Below, piece after piece: positions 37,500 to 46,986 of a stretch of 64,000 nt of DNA. The notes under the pieces were generated by a model, which saw only the letters and a list, made by a program, of their open reading frames with translations, was not told the DNA's origin and did not search any database. Numbering within the stretch: position 1 is the first letter of the stretch; every line of letters begins with the position of its first letter. Source of the DNA: Pyrococcus furiosus DSM 3638. GTDB taxonomy: Archaea; Methanobacteriota_B; Thermococci; Thermococcales; Thermococcaceae. Made by a program: the position numbers and the translations under genes. The stretch covers positions 310,001 through 374,000 of the forward strand of contig NC_003413.1 in NCBI RefSeq assembly GCF_000007305.1, written 5' to 3'.

Positions 37500-38198
37500 T
37501 CACACGACTGCAGCAATCTCTACTACTAATCCCACCTTGGGTTCGACTCTAAATGGTATTATCTTCTGAAATACACCCTTTGCATTGTTATACTTGACTA
37601 TAGTTGCTGAATTCTTTAAATCTCCGCCAAAAACCCTAACGTTGAGCCTCATTAACAGCGTTGATGCTTCTTCAAGCAAAAAGAGCGTGTCTCTGGGAAT
37701 CTCATCAGGATTCGCTGTTAATATTATAACTTTTCCCAGGCTCGAGAGTCTCTTTAGATACATTAGAAAATTTCTCACGCTTTTCAACTCTTCCTCTCGC
37801 GATAGCACGGATGAAAATGAATCAATGATTACAACATCGGGCTCCCACAACCTGGGCTCTCCCAATAACCTGCTTAGGAACCTTCTTTCCTCACTAACAC
37901 CGCTAAGTAAAGGGTAGAGGGATACAAAAACAAGCTTCTTTCTTATTAAAAATGGCATTATGTCATAACCTATTGATACCATCTGCTTAACATATTCAAC
38001 TGTAGTATATTGGCTTGAAACATAGCTTGCGGTGTAGCCGTTCATCAAGAAACCATAGAGGAGTCTCTGGGATATTATGGACTTCCCAGTACCCCTGTCT
38101 CCTTCAATGAGCATAATAGTTCCTGCAGGGATGCCACCGCCCAACCTTCTGTGAAGCTCATCGCCCTTTAGCTCAATCCTTAAGAGTTCCTCGACCAA
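37500..38198 (-). CDS. flaH: archaellum protein FlaH/ArlH, RecA-like
   Basis: 232 residues. KaiC/RecA-like ATP-binding protein that forms a ring and controls FlaI. Walker A is IEGDRGTGKSIISQ and Walker B is PDVVIIDSFSSVLS. The only start consistent with the upstream stop is a TTG at 38198, 7 nt from a strong GGAGGTGAT site. Its stop overlaps the longest flaI frame but not the preferred flaI start. Confidence 0.93.
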   Translation of the reverse strand: MVEELLRIELKGDELHRRLGGGIPAGTIMLIEGDRGTGKSIISQRLLYGFLMNGYTASYVSSQYTTVEYVKQMVSIGYDIMPFLIRKKLVFVSLYPLLSGVSEERRFLSRLLGEPRLWEPDVVIIDSFSSVLSREEELKSVRNFLMYLKRLSSLGKVIILTANPDEIPRDTLFLLEEASTLLMRLNVRVFGGDLKNSATIVKYNNAKGVFQKIIPFRVEPKVGLVVEIAAVV

Positions 38199-38224
38199 TG
38201 ATGATCACCTCCTGGCTACTGATT

Positions 38225-38707
38225 TTAACTTTTCACTCTAAATACGAGAGATCTCTTCTTCCCATTTTCTAGAACAACGACGATTCTGTGTGTAGTTGTT
38301 GTGTCTAATGGATTTCCCAGGGTAACTTCTAGGACTCCAACCTCGTAGGGCTTAAGGGAAGTTATTTGATTTCCATTAACGTCTTTGAACGTTAAGTTTG
38401 ATGGGGGAATTAAGTTTCCATCTATGAAGACTTGAACTGAACTTGAGGTAAACGGTATTGTCTCTTTTCCTATATTTTTGATGTAAAATGTATAGGTATA
38501 TGGGCCAGTTCCTGTTACACGAACACTCTGAGGATCATTTATTATTGCAAATTCTACCCTAAGTTGATTAGCAAGTAGTTTTCCCCTATCTTTCATGCCA
38601 TTGGCTATATCTGTTGTAACATAGGCCAATGCTCCAGCAACCGTACTTGCAACTATAACGGCAACTATGAATAATATTAGCTCGCTTGCGGGCTCTCCTG
38701 CGGCCAT
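38225..38707 (-). CDS. flaG: archaellum stator protein FlaG/ArlG
   Basis: 160 residues. The N-terminal helix (SELILFIVAVIVASTVAGALAYVTT) is archaellin-like and is followed by an extracytoplasmic beta-sandwich (YTYTFYIKNIGKETIPF, VQVFIDGNLIPPSNL). FlaG and FlaF together bind the S-layer and act as stator. The start overlaps the flaF stop by one base. Confidence 0.9.
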   Translation of the reverse strand: MAAGEPASELILFIVAVIVASTVAGALAYVTTDIANGMKDRGKLLANQLRVEFAIINDPQSVRVTGTGPYTYTFYIKNIGKETIPFTSSSVQVFIDGNLIPPSNLTFKDVNGNQITSLKPYEVGVLEVTLGNPLDTTTTHRIVVVLENGKKRSLVFRVKS

Positions 38708-39264
38708 CAGTCCACCTCCGTTGGGCAGCCTCTCTGGATGGGTAACACCAATACCGTGGTTCCGTCATAATACCAGCTCAATCTAAACCAGCATCCGTTT
38801 TCCACTGTGATTGTTAGGTTGTGTGTTGTTGTATCTCGGGGAATGTTTGCAATGGTAATTTGGAAGTAGTCCCCAGGTAATATGTAGGTGTAATTTTCCG
38901 AGAAACCTACATTGTCATCGCTGACATTGTAGAGGGTTATATACCTTCCATCATACACTCCACTCCAATATGGAGCATACAATGTTCTTCCAGTATTAAT
39001 TAACACGAGGGTTATACTATAGGTAGTTGGAGAAAAATAAACATGCCCAGGGGTTTCATTATAAGTAAAATCTGTTGACATTTGGGAAATCTTTAAATCA
39101 TACCAAAACTCCTGGGCAGATTTAACGTCAGCGTAAGCACTGTCCCATGCTGCATACAATGTTATCGCTGCACCTAAAAAAGAAATAAAGATTATTTGGC
39201 TGCACTTGCTGAAACGCTGAACCCCAATGGGAATCCCTCCTACTTCAGACTCCATAGAACTCAT
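38707..39264 (-). CDS. flaF: archaellum stator protein FlaF/ArlF
   Basis: 185 residues (182 if the second ATG at 39255 is used). It has one N-terminal helix (CSQIIFISFLGAAITLYAAW) and a beta-rich outer domain with several N-glycosylation sequons (YNETPG, YNVSDD, ENYTYI, HNLTIT). The position between flaD and flaG identifies it. The start overlaps the flaD end by 20 bp. Confidence 0.88.
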   Translation of the reverse strand: MSSMESEVGGIPIGVQRFSKCSQIIFISFLGAAITLYAAWDSAYADVKSAQEFWYDLKISQMSTDFTYNETPGHVYFSPTTYSITLVLINTGRTLYAPYWSGVYDGRYITLYNVSDDNVGFSENYTYILPGDYFQITIANIPRDTTTHNLTITVENGCWFRLSWYYDGTTVLVLPIQRGCPTEVD

Positions 39265-40453
39265 CGAGAGTCTTCTCCAGCATCTTTATTTCTCTCTCGA
39301 GCTTATCTAGAACATCTCTAGTTATTCTCAATCCCCTAAGTCTCTCGATGAAGAGTAAGCTTATTAGGTGGTCTTGAACTGTGAGCTTCTCGGCGGGCTT
39401 CCATTCGGGATCCCTGTGGTGTGGCCTGGTTCCCTTTGCAAACCTTAGGAGTTGGTTAAATACCTTCTCACTAATCCATCCTATGTCATAGTAGAACTCG
39501 AGGACCTTCTCAAGGTTTTGAATGCCCACTCTGTCTATTAGGAAGCCTAACCACTTTAGAGCTATCATAATTGACACTACATCGTCGGGAATTTCCTCTA
39601 ATCTTGCCTTTCTGGGTTCTTCCTCGAAGAGTAAGCTTGCAATATCCTCAGGTATTTTCATTTTTTCGGCCATTTCCCTACCACCTTCCTCCTCTACTTT
39701 TTCTTCTTCAACAACATGAGAGGGAACCTTTTCCTCCTCAACAACTTCTTCAACGGGTACCTCTTCAATAACTTCCTCTTTCTTTTCTTCTACAACGGGA
39801 ACTTCTTCAACAGGTTCAGGTGGCTTTTCTTCCTCTACAACAATTTCCTCAACAGGAGCTTCCTCAAATTCACCTAATTCTTCAACTTCTTCTTCAATCT
39901 CTTTAATTTCTTCAGGCTTGATTTCCTCTCCCTTGGCTATTTTTTCTTCGAGCTCTTCAATCCTGGCTTTGGTTTCTTCTACCTTTTCTTTGGCAACTCT
40001 TTCACTTAACTCCTCGATCTTTCTGTGCAATTCCTCTAATTTTTTCTCAATTTCTGACTTTCTAGGTTTTTCTTCCAGCATCTCCTCTATCTTCTCTATC
40101 TTTTCACTCACTTCGGCCGCCTTTTCAGCTACAGCCTCAGCTTTCTTTTCGTGGACGGCAAACTTTTTCTCTTCTAGAGCTTCAACTAATCTGGCCAGTT
40201 GAGAGCTTAAATCGCTTAACTTCTTTCCTAGCTCGTCAACTCTCTTACTAATCTGCTCATATTTTGCTGCTTGACTCCCATAGGCTTCTAGAACCCTCTT
40301 TACTATTTCATCTAGTTGTCTAGGGGTTAAGGAATCCTTCTTGGCCATCAGTTTTTCCCTGAGCTCATTTATGACAACGCTGGGTACTTTGCCCTTAAGT
40401 TCTGCTAGCTTTGCATTTATTTCTGCATCAGTGACATAGCCAAGCTCTTCCAT
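39245..40453 (-). CDS. flaD: archaellum cytosolic protein FlaD/E (ArlD/E)
   Basis: 402 residues. The N-terminal third and centre are long coiled coil and Glu/Val-rich repeats (VEKIEEML, EVPVVEEKKEEVIEEVPVEEVVEEE). The C-terminal ~120 residues are the FlaD/E domain (PDDVVSIMIALKWLGFLIDRVG, YYDIGWISEKVFNQLLRF, KLTVQDHLISLLFIERLRG). These proteins join the motor to the chemotaxis adaptor CheF. GGAGGTG precedes the ATG, which lies 3 bp after flaC. Confidence 0.9.
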   Translation of the reverse strand: MEELGYVTDAEINAKLAELKGKVPSVVINELREKLMAKKDSLTPRQLDEIVKRVLEAYGSQAAKYEQISKRVDELGKKLSDLSSQLARLVEALEEKKFAVHEKKAEAVAEKAAEVSEKIEKIEEMLEEKPRKSEIEKKLEELHRKIEELSERVAKEKVEETKARIEELEEKIAKGEEIKPEEIKEIEEEVEELGEFEEAPVEEIVVEEEKPPEPVEEVPVVEEKKEEVIEEVPVEEVVEEEKVPSHVVEEEKVEEEGGREMAEKMKIPEDIASLLFEEEPRKARLEEIPDDVVSIMIALKWLGFLIDRVGIQNLEKVLEFYYDIGWISEKVFNQLLRFAKGTRPHHRDPEWKPAEKLTVQDHLISLLFIERLRGLRITRDVLDKLEREIKMLEKTLDEFYGV

Positions 40454-40456
40454 GCT

Positions 40457-40933
40457 TCACACCTCCGCAAGAACTTCATACAATATTGAGTCTATATCAA
40501 CCCCATAACCAGCCAGGACCTTAATGTCGTTTTTAACTTGAGCAAGTTCCATCCTTATCTCTTCAATCTGCTTCTTGAGTTCCTGTATCTCACTGCTAAG
40601 TGACGTCTCTTGGCTTAATTGTTCTTTGAAGGGATTTATCTCTTGAGATACAACCTCGTAAAGCATCATGACATCCTTTATTGTTTTGTCAAGCCTTTCT
40701 ATTTCTTCTCTGAGCTCTTGTATCTGCTTCTTTATGTTGTCAATGCTTATCTTTATCCTTGGAATATCATTTTCAATTTCGTTTATCCTCTCCATTATCT
40801 GATTGAGTTGCTCGTTCTCCTCTCTGTTTTCTACTCTCTCCTCAAGTTCCTCAACATTGATTTCTTCCTGCTCTCCTTCCACCTCCTCTTCCTTCTTTCT
40901 CTTGAATAAAGATGAAAGGAAGTCGAGTGGCAT
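40457..40933 (-). CDS. flaC: archaellum cytosolic protein FlaC (ArlC)
   Basis: 158 residues from the ATG at 40933 (MPLDFLSSLFKRKK) with GAGGTGG 5 nt upstream. It is nearly all coiled coil (INEIENDIPRIKISIDNIKKQIQELREEIERLD) with the short FlaC block IKVLAGYGVDIDSILYEVLAE at the end. It is part of the cytosolic ring with FlaD/E and lies between flaB2 and flaD. Confidence 0.87.
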   Translation of the reverse strand: MPLDFLSSLFKRKKEEEVEGEQEEINVEELEERVENREENEQLNQIMERINEIENDIPRIKISIDNIKKQIQELREEIERLDKTIKDVMMLYEVVSQEINPFKEQLSQETSLSSEIQELKKQIEEIRMELAQVKNDIKVLAGYGVDIDSILYEVLAEV

Positions 40934-40943
40934 AACAACCACC

Positions 40944-41738
40944 TCATTGAAGTTCCATTAAGTTTTGGGTATATGTAGAGGGAGTTGTGAAGTCGATAAC
41001 ACCAGCAGCTCCGCTCTCTGGAATTACCTTTCCTATAATCTTTGTTCCTGGTCTTAGCCCGAAACCGTTGGAGATATTATTGTCATCGTCGAATGGGAAA
41101 GTCCATATCATTAGGGCTGCTAAGTCTCCCCAGCTTAATGTTGGATGTTGTGGATCGCTAAGGCTGTTGTCCCCATCTTGAACTACCGCAATCCCGAAGA
41201 GTAGCTTGCTTGAGTTGTTGTAGGCACTGTAGAGGTTCCACCAAACTGCACTTACGTTAATATTATCGGTGATGTATTCTCCAGATATCTGTGGCTTCTT
41301 GTTTTTGTAGTAGGGTTCCCACTCTCCATAAGCAAATATGTTAGGTATATCTCCTTTGTAGTGAATGTATTCTGGCTTTAGGTCTGAGCTTCCATCCTCC
41401 TTTGGATCGTAATACCTGTACACTGCCATTCTTTTCCCATCGCTTAACACTATTTTTACATATCTTAAGTCAATTCCACTACTCCCTGCATTTGGAGCAA
41501 CATATATGACAATCCTGCTTATGTTTGAGGCTCCAGGGGGAGTGCCATTGATATAGCCGAACACACCAGTAACCTTGATTCCACTTGCAACCTCCTGGGT
41601 TGTCTGTCTACCTGTGGCCATGGCCTTCTGCTGCAAATATCCACTTGTTGCTATTAGCACACCTGCTGCTACTGCCGCAACAAGCACCATTGCGATGAAG
41701 ACGATGAGCGTTCCGATACCAATTGCTCCTTTCTTCAT
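40944..41738 (-). CDS. flaB2: archaellin FlaB (second copy in the operon)
   Basis: 264 residues. The class III leader MKKG is cut before [23 protein letters not shown] by the prepilin peptidase. This hydrophobic helix packs in the filament core. The globular part carries NSS and NVS sequons for N-glycosylation and ends with [22 protein letters not shown], shared with the neighbouring copy. A clear GAGGTGAGAAA site precedes the ATG. Confidence 0.95.
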   Translation of the reverse strand: MKKGAIGIGTLIVFIAMVLVAAVAAGVLIATSGYLQQKAMATGRQTTQEVASGIKVTGVFGYINGTPPGASNISRIVIYVAPNAGSSGIDLRYVKIVLSDGKRMAVYRYYDPKEDGSSDLKPEYIHYKGDIPNIFAYGEWEPYYKNKKPQISGEYITDNINVSAVWWNLYSAYNNSSKLLFGIAVVQDGDNSLSDPQHPTLSWGDLAALMIWTFPFDDDNNISNGFGLRPGTKIIGKVIPESGAAGVIDFTTPSTYTQNLMELQ

Positions 41739-41747
41739 TTTCTCACC

Positions 41748-42389
41748 TCACTGCAGTTCTATCACATTATACTCAAATGTTGGGGGCGTTGTGAAATCTA
41801 TAACTCCGGCCGCCCCAGCATCTGGAATTACCTTACCTATTATCCTCGTTGATGGTCCTATTCCATTCTTGCTCTTATAATTAAAGACATCATCCGTTCT
41901 AAGAAGCAGTGCAACAGTGTCGCCCCACTCGAGGGTTGGATGTGTATCCTCCATCTTTGAGCCTACGTCGTTAACCACAGCTATGCTGAATGTTCCATTC
42001 TTGGTATTGTTCCAAACTGGTAGGTTGAACAGATCAAGTATCTTTCCAGTGTACAGTTCTCCACTGTAGTTGTATACGACTAATTTTTTCCCATCACTGA
42101 GCACTACTTTGACATTACTTAGGTCTATTCCACTGCTCCCTGCGTTTGGTGTCACGAATATTGCCATCTTAACTATGGTCCCATTGCTTGGAGGGGTGGC
42201 GTTTATATAGCCAAACACGTTGACAATTTTTATTCCACTTGCAACTTCTTGGGTTGTCTGTCTTCCAGCTGCTTGAGCTTTCTGTTGTAGATATCCTGCT
42301 GTTCCTATGATTACCCCTGCTGCTACTGCCGCAACAAGCACCATTGCAATGAAGACAATCAATGTACCAATGCCTATTGCTCCCTTTTT
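41748..42389 (-). CDS. flaB1: archaellin FlaB (first copy) lacking a start codon
   Basis: Mature-like sequence [27 protein letters not shown] is complete and the C-terminus ([22 protein letters not shown]) matches the other archaellin. However, the codon where ATG should stand is ACA, and no ribosome site precedes it. In frame upstream the sequence reads to a TAA near 42443 without ATG, GTG or TTG. The first usable codon, a TTG or ATG inside the helix, would remove the leader needed for processing. The gene is thus 5'-truncated or hybrid as written. P. furiosus is reported to have an additional archaellin gene, flaB0, exactly here that was absent from the first genome sequence, which would explain the join. 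Confidence 0.85.
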   Translation of the reverse strand, partial: KKGAIGIGTLIVFIAMVLVAAVAAGVIIGTAGYLQQKAQAAGRQTTQEVASGIKIVNVFGYINATPPSNGTIVKMAIFVTPNAGSSGIDLSNVKVVLSDGKKLVVYNYSGELYTGKILDLFNLPVWNNTKNGTFSIAVVNDVGSKMEDTHPTLEWGDTVALLLRTDDVFNYKSKNGIGPSTRIIGKVIPDAGAAGVIDFTTPPTFEYNVIELQ

Positions 42390-42419
42390 TGTCTGTGGAA
42401 ATGTTTGTAGAAGTTCAAG

Positions 42420-42441
42420 TACATATGTAGCTACACATGTA
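42420..42441 (-). promoter_or_regulatory. twin palindromes matching the EarA archaellum activator motif
   Basis: TACATATGTA (42420-42429, a perfect palindrome) and TACACATGTA (42432-42441) are separated by GC, about 30-50 bp upstream of the first archaellin. The euryarchaeal activator EarA is known to bind TACATA-type hexamers upstream of archaellum operons, and an EarA homologue is encoded 1 kb away. Confidence 0.7.
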
Positions 42442-42469
42442 GGTTAATACTAAAAAGAATAAGAAAGAA

Positions 42470-43420
42470 TTACAACTTTTCAATGAGAAGAATTGCCTTT
42501 CCATAATCCCCGAATTTAACTTCGAATCCCTCATCTAATATTACTTCTTTGATATATTTCTTGGACGGATATTCGCGAAATGCTGAGTTTAATCCTTCAA
42601 AGAATTCTAACGCCTCAACATTTCTAAATTCATCTTTAAATGCATCAACAATTATTAGCTTTCCTCCACTCTCTAAGCTATCTAGGGCATTTCTAAGAGC
42701 AGATCTTCTGTTTTCGATGTATTCTAGAACAAAGCTCATTATTGCAACATCATATTTATTCTTTGGCTTAATTAAACTGGCGTCCATTTCCTTAAGCTTT
42801 ACAGGCAGTCCTTCTGTTCTATTCTTGGCAATCTCTAACAGTGCTGGGGAATAATCTACTCCCACGTATTCTCCTTCCTCTCCCACTAACTTTCCGAAGT
42901 ACGCTGGTGAAGCTGAGCCACAGCCTATGTCTAAAACTCTACTTCCTTCTCCTATTTCTCCTAGTTTTGCTATTAAAATTCTATACGCTTCATGGAATGT
43001 AGAAGACAACCTGAGATCCCAGAAGTCAGCGTCTTTATCAAAATCCATTAGAACATGGGGATGATTGGGAGTTATCAAGGCAAAGTCTACCATCCTATAT
43101 ATCTCTTCGAAAGATGGAATCCAGTCGGGTAGGAGGTACATGTGCTCCTCTTTTGGAAATCTAATTTCATATGAGAAGCTATTGAGAAGTAAGTGGGTTG
43201 GGGTTTCCTCTATTATCCCAAGCAACTTTAAATGGTCGATTAGTTTCTTAAGCAGGGGCTTATTAGGGACATCAACTTGATTTAGGAGATCAATGTACGA
43301 TATCTTCTTTGACACAGCTTTGAAAATTCCATACTTTAGGCCAAGCTTAACTAGTTCAAGTACACTAAGGTTTATCATCTGTTGAATGTTCATGTCAACG
43401 GTCTTCTCTAGTTTTTCCAT
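42470..43420 (-). CDS. SAM-dependent methyltransferase of the archaellum locus
   Basis: 316 residues. An N-terminal winged-helix dimerisation part (LVKLGLKYGIFKAVSKK, PLLKKLIDHLKLLGIIEE) resembles small-molecule O-methyltransferases. The Rossmann domain follows with motif I VLDIGCGSASPAYFG, the acidic residue in YVGVDYSPALLEIA, and MDASLIKPKNKYDVAIMSFVLEYI. The substrate is unknown. It lies 12 bp downstream of earA with GGTGA before the ATG, and modification of an archaellum or glycan component is a guess. Confidence 0.82.
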   Translation of the reverse strand: MEKLEKTVDMNIQQMINLSVLELVKLGLKYGIFKAVSKKISYIDLLNQVDVPNKPLLKKLIDHLKLLGIIEETPTHLLLNSFSYEIRFPKEEHMYLLPDWIPSFEEIYRMVDFALITPNHPHVLMDFDKDADFWDLRLSSTFHEAYRILIAKLGEIGEGSRVLDIGCGSASPAYFGKLVGEEGEYVGVDYSPALLEIAKNRTEGLPVKLKEMDASLIKPKNKYDVAIMSFVLEYIENRRSALRNALDSLESGGKLIIVDAFKDEFRNVEALEFFEGLNSAFREYPSKKYIKEVILDEGFEVKFGDYGKAILLIEKL

Positions 43421-43432
43421 TTTTCTTTCACC

Positions 43433-43759
43433 TCACATAAATTTCCTGTAGTACGTTTGGTAGTCTTTTAGCATCTCAACAACTTTCTTTCCATATTCAG
43501 TGAGTCTATAATATTTGAATCCGTTATTAACGATCTCCTCTACAAGCCCCAGATAAACAAGGGAACTCTCACTATTGTATCTATTTCCTAAACCCACTAA
43601 GGCTCCCCTCACATTAGAGGGATCAGAACTAACAACCCTCGCTATCTCGCTAAGGTAAGTGGCAGAAGGATAAATCTCGTAAAGATAATGAAGTATCCTT
43701 CTCCTTAGCTCGCTTCGGTGTAATGACCGTAAGATGTGTGGGTCGATTATTGGTGGCAC
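43433..43759 (-). CDS. earA: archaellum transcription activator EarA
   Basis: 108-residue winged helix (SELRRRILHYLYEIYPSATYLSEIARVVSSDPSNVRGALVGLG, then YNSESSLVYLGLVEEI and FKYYRLTEYGKKVVEML). Length, sequence and location match the euryarchaeal archaellum regulator described in Methanococcus and found in Thermococcales. The start is a GTG at 43759 preceded by GGAGGG. It heads the minus-strand archaellum unit and probably acts at the TACATA palindromes before flaB. Confidence 0.85.
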   Translation of the reverse strand: MPPIIDPHILRSLHRSELRRRILHYLYEIYPSATYLSEIARVVSSDPSNVRGALVGLGNRYNSESSLVYLGLVEEIVNNGFKYYRLTEYGKKVVEMLKDYQTYYRKFM

Positions 43760-43953
43760 TGGAGCATCCCTCCATTATTGGCATTGAATTTTATCCCACC
43801 TATATTATAATTGTTTGGATAATTAATAAATGTTTCGGAAATGTAATTGGGAATCATCTAATTGAAATTTATGCAAACCCCTCTCGAATTTCTTGAAGAG
43901 AGAAGCAAGCCTTATATAGATCAACTGCAATATTTTCTAAGAGTTGAGGGGGA

Positions 43954-44922
43954 ATGTTTGGGGGAAAGAAGAAGAGTGAGGGAATTACATGGGCATTCTT
44001 TCAGAAGCACTATCCTGAGGTTGTTGAGGAGCTTAAAGCGTTAAGGGAATGGGAGAGGGTAAAGAGCTCTCTGGCAGATTCAGAGAGGTTGGGTGAGTAC
44101 TCAATTCTAGCTTTAACTGCTCTCGTTGCTTTGAGGAGGGAAATAATGCAGGAGATTGAAAGTATCAGAGAAGAGTTGTTTTCTCTGAACTCAAAGCTAG
44201 ATAGCTACAAGGTAGAGAACGAAAAAAGCTTCAAAAGAATTGAAAAGGAAATAGAAAAGCTAAAAGAGAATATAGATGAGCTCGATAGGAGAACACTTGT
44301 TGTCTCAAATTTGGAAAAGTTTTTACCCAGGTTGAGTGAGATAGAAGAAAAGCTCTATTCTTACCCGTTGGAAGTGGCAGAGAGCATGGAGAAGAGGATT
44401 CTAGAAAGTCTAGAAAAAAAGGTGGAAAATATCGTGAACTCAAAGTTGAAAGAGATAGAAAGCATGACCCCGGGAGTCATTAAGGATATAATGGAGAAAT
44501 ATGAGAAGGCAATCAGGGAAAACTTGGAACTCAAGAGTAAGCTTGAAGAAAGGGAGAAAATAATAAAGAAGCTAAAGGAGCAGTTAAAAGGCTTTGAAGA
44601 GGGAGCAAAGAAAGTTCAGGAGATCGAGAAAAAGATTGGAGAGTATGAAAAGGTTGCTAGAGAATTAAGGGAAATAAAAGCTAGGTTAATTAAGATAACA
44701 GGTGTTTATGATGTAGAAGAAGCCCTAAACATAATTGAGAGAAGCTACATACCAAAGAGTAAGGTAGAGGAGCTGGCTAAAAATATAAAAGAACTCATGA
44801 GGGAAAATGAGGAGCTAAGAGAAGAAAATGAGAGGCTCAGAAAGGAAATCGAGAAGATAACAAAGTTAATAAAAACTATAATGGAAGAAGGGATTACTGA
44901 GAGCCCCTCTCAAGAAGAGTGA
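43954..44922 (+). CDS. long coiled-coil protein
   Basis: 322 residues. A short non-coiled head ([27 protein letters not shown]) and a helix ([16 protein letters not shown]) lead into nearly continuous heptads ([23 protein letters not shown], and [21 protein letters not shown] near the end). There is no enzymatic motif. A structural or scaffolding role is likely, perhaps linked to the archaellum or cell division. It reads away from earA and overlaps the convergent HEAT-repeat gene by 29 bp. Confidence 0.75.
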   Translation: MFGGKKKSEGITWAFFQKHYPEVVEELKALREWERVKSSLADSERLGEYSILALTALVALRREIMQEIESIREELFSLNSKLDSYKVENEKSFKRIEKEIEKLKENIDELDRRTLVVSNLEKFLPRLSEIEEKLYSYPLEVAESMEKRILESLEKKVENIVNSKLKEIESMTPGVIKDIMEKYEKAIRENLELKSKLEEREKIIKKLKEQLKGFEEGAKKVQEIEKKIGEYEKVARELREIKARLIKITGVYDVEEALNIIERSYIPKSKVEELAKNIKELMRENEELREENERLRKEIEKITKLIKTIMEEGITESPSQEE

Positions 44923-45643
44923 GAAGGGAAAGGCCTTCTCTTACTGCCTTCATGACTAAACTACTGTTATCTTCAAATTCTTCAAGCTTTCTGATCACGA
45001 CTTTTCTAAGCTTTTCGTTTGTTCTTGCTAAGTGAACTAGGGCCTCAACGACGCTAGCTCTAACAACTTCATCTCTATCGTGAAGTAGAGCTATTAGCCT
45101 GGGCAAATATGGGGCAACGTATCTGAATTGATTTTCACCCATAGCTTCGATGAAATTTAACGCGGCAAGTTTCTCCTCTCTATTTTTTGATGATAACATC
45201 GAGAAGATGTCTCTAGCGATATCTCTCATAAGCTCGGGATTTGCCCTCGCTATCTCTTCTAGAGCATAGCTGAGGTTTATCTTGATCTTTGCGTCTCCTA
45301 TCCTGTAGTTTGCGAACAATATTGGGACTAGGGATCTAATTAGTTGGGGTCTTTCTTTTGCTATTTGTCCTAGTGCCCTGGCAACCTCTTGGGTTAGTGG
45401 TATTGATTCACTCTTTTTAAGCATAACAAAAAGCTTCTTAACCAGAGGTTCATACAACTCTTTCCTTGTTTTAGCCAATGTTACAAGAATTGTCAGCGAG
45501 TTCTTTGCAACGGTCCAGAGATCATCATCTAACAATTTTATTAATTCTTCCAGAATTCTTTCATCATATTTTGCCATAACTAAAATCTTCTCCAAATCCT
45601 CACCATTAGCTAAAGACTCTCTGATGTCAATTTCTTCCTCCAT
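44894..45643 (-). CDS. HEAT-repeat protein
   Basis: 249 residues built of about six helix-turn-helix HEAT units, for example [44 protein letters not shown] and [24 protein letters not shown]. Such proteins bind partner proteins; the partner is not known. It overlaps the end of the coiled-coil gene by 29 bp in convergent orientation. Confidence 0.82.
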   Translation of the reverse strand: MEEEIDIRESLANGEDLEKILVMAKYDERILEELIKLLDDDLWTVAKNSLTILVTLAKTRKELYEPLVKKLFVMLKKSESIPLTQEVARALGQIAKERPQLIRSLVPILFANYRIGDAKIKINLSYALEEIARANPELMRDIARDIFSMLSSKNREEKLAALNFIEAMGENQFRYVAPYLPRLIALLHDRDEVVRASVVEALVHLARTNEKLRKVVIRKLEEFEDNSSLVMKAVREGLSLLTLLERGSQ

Positions 45644-45680
45644 GATAAAAAATTATGAAAGCAAGGTAATAACTTTTTTG

Positions 45681-46946
45681 CTAGGTTCCATGTTCCCAAC
45701 TTTCAAGGTACTTTTTCTGCTCTTCTGTGAGCTCCTCAATTTTTATACCCATTGACTCCAGCTTTATTCTTGCCACCATTTCATCGATTTCCCTGGGAAG
45801 AATGTAAACTTTTGGCTCGAGCCTTTCGTGATTGTCCTTTATATACTCAGCTGCCTTTGCTTGAAGGGCAAAGCTCATGTCCATTATCTCCGCTGGATGG
45901 CCATCAGCTGCAACAAGGTTTACAAGCCTTCCATCTGCCAGCAAATATAACCTTCTTCCATCCTTGAGCTTGTACTCGGTAACATTAGGCCTTGGATTAT
46001 TAATTTCGACAGCAAGTTTTTCCAAATCTGGCTTCCATATCTCTACATCGAAATGCCCTGCATTTGCCATAATTGCTCCATCTTTCATTAACTCGAAGTG
46101 TTCTCTCCTGATGCACTTAATATTCCCAGTGGCTGTAACAAAGATATCCCCAATCTTTGCTGCTTCCTTCATATCCATAACTAAGAATCCATCCATCCTC
46201 GCTTCCAGGGCCTTTATTGGATCAACTTCAACCACTATTACGGTAGCCCCAAGCCCCCTAGCTCTCATAGCTATTCCTCTACCACACCACCCGTACCCTA
46301 CAACGACAACGTTCTTCCCAGCTATTAAGAGGTTTGTAGCTCTCATTATTCCGTCCCAGGTGGACTGGCCAGTTCCATAACGGTTATCAAAGAGGTACTT
46401 CATGTAAGAATCGTTCACCGCTATAACTGGGAACTTGAGAATTCCAGCCTTTTCCATGGCTCTTAGCCTTATGACCCCCGTGGTCGTTTCTTCACTTCCT
46501 CCCCATATTTCATCCAGCATTTCCTGCCTCTCCTTGTGGACTAGGCTTATCATGTCGGCTCCGTCGTCTATTATTATGTTTGGCCTTATATCCAGGGCCT
46601 TGTGCATGAACTCATAGTATTGCTCTCTGCTTTCCCCTCTTATGGCGTAAACTTTAACTCCGGCCTTTGCCAGGGCGGCGACTACGTCATCTTGAGTGCT
46701 CAGTGGATTGCTTGCGGCTGCAGAAACTTCAGCACCGCCAGCTTTTAGAGTAAGAAGGAGAAATGCAGTCTTCATTTCCAAGTGGAGAGTTGCTGCTATT
46801 CTTACGCCTTTAAAGGGTTTCTTTTCTTCAAATTCTCTCTTTATGTATTGAAGAACGGGCATAAACCTAGAAACCCAATCAATTTTCTTCCAACCTTCCT
46901 CTGCAAGGGACAAATCCTTAACACAATAGTCCTTTCCACAGTCCAT
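45681..46946 (-). CDS. ahcY: S-adenosylhomocysteine hydrolase
   Basis: Splits S-adenosylhomocysteine into adenosine and homocysteine, clearing the product of methyltransfer. 421 residues from the ATG at 46946 ([21 protein letters not shown]); the frame runs on to 47003 but this start fits the family length. Substrate-side motifs are [17 protein letters not shown] and [12 protein letters not shown]. The NAD-binding loop is [20 protein letters not shown], and [11 protein letters not shown] and [23 protein letters not shown] close the active site. Confidence 0.96.
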
Positions 46947-46986
46947 AGGGTTCACCACTTTAATAAAGGCCGCTCCTTTTATAAGG

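Noticed and set aside
38197-38220. ATGATGA followed by CTGA on the plus strand as a C/D RNA
   Set aside because: Only one C and one D box with no second pair; the bases are the complement of the flaH ribosome site and the end of the flaG gap.
39600-40250. Repeat-like GAA/CTT-rich DNA as a simple repeat or mobile remnant
   Set aside because: It encodes the Glu/Val-rich coiled region of FlaD/E; the pattern is explained by the protein.
43862-44044. 60-residue ORF upstream of the coiled-coil gene
   Set aside because: It overlaps the start of the coiled-coil protein in another frame and has no similarity or ribosome site; a promoter region is more likely.
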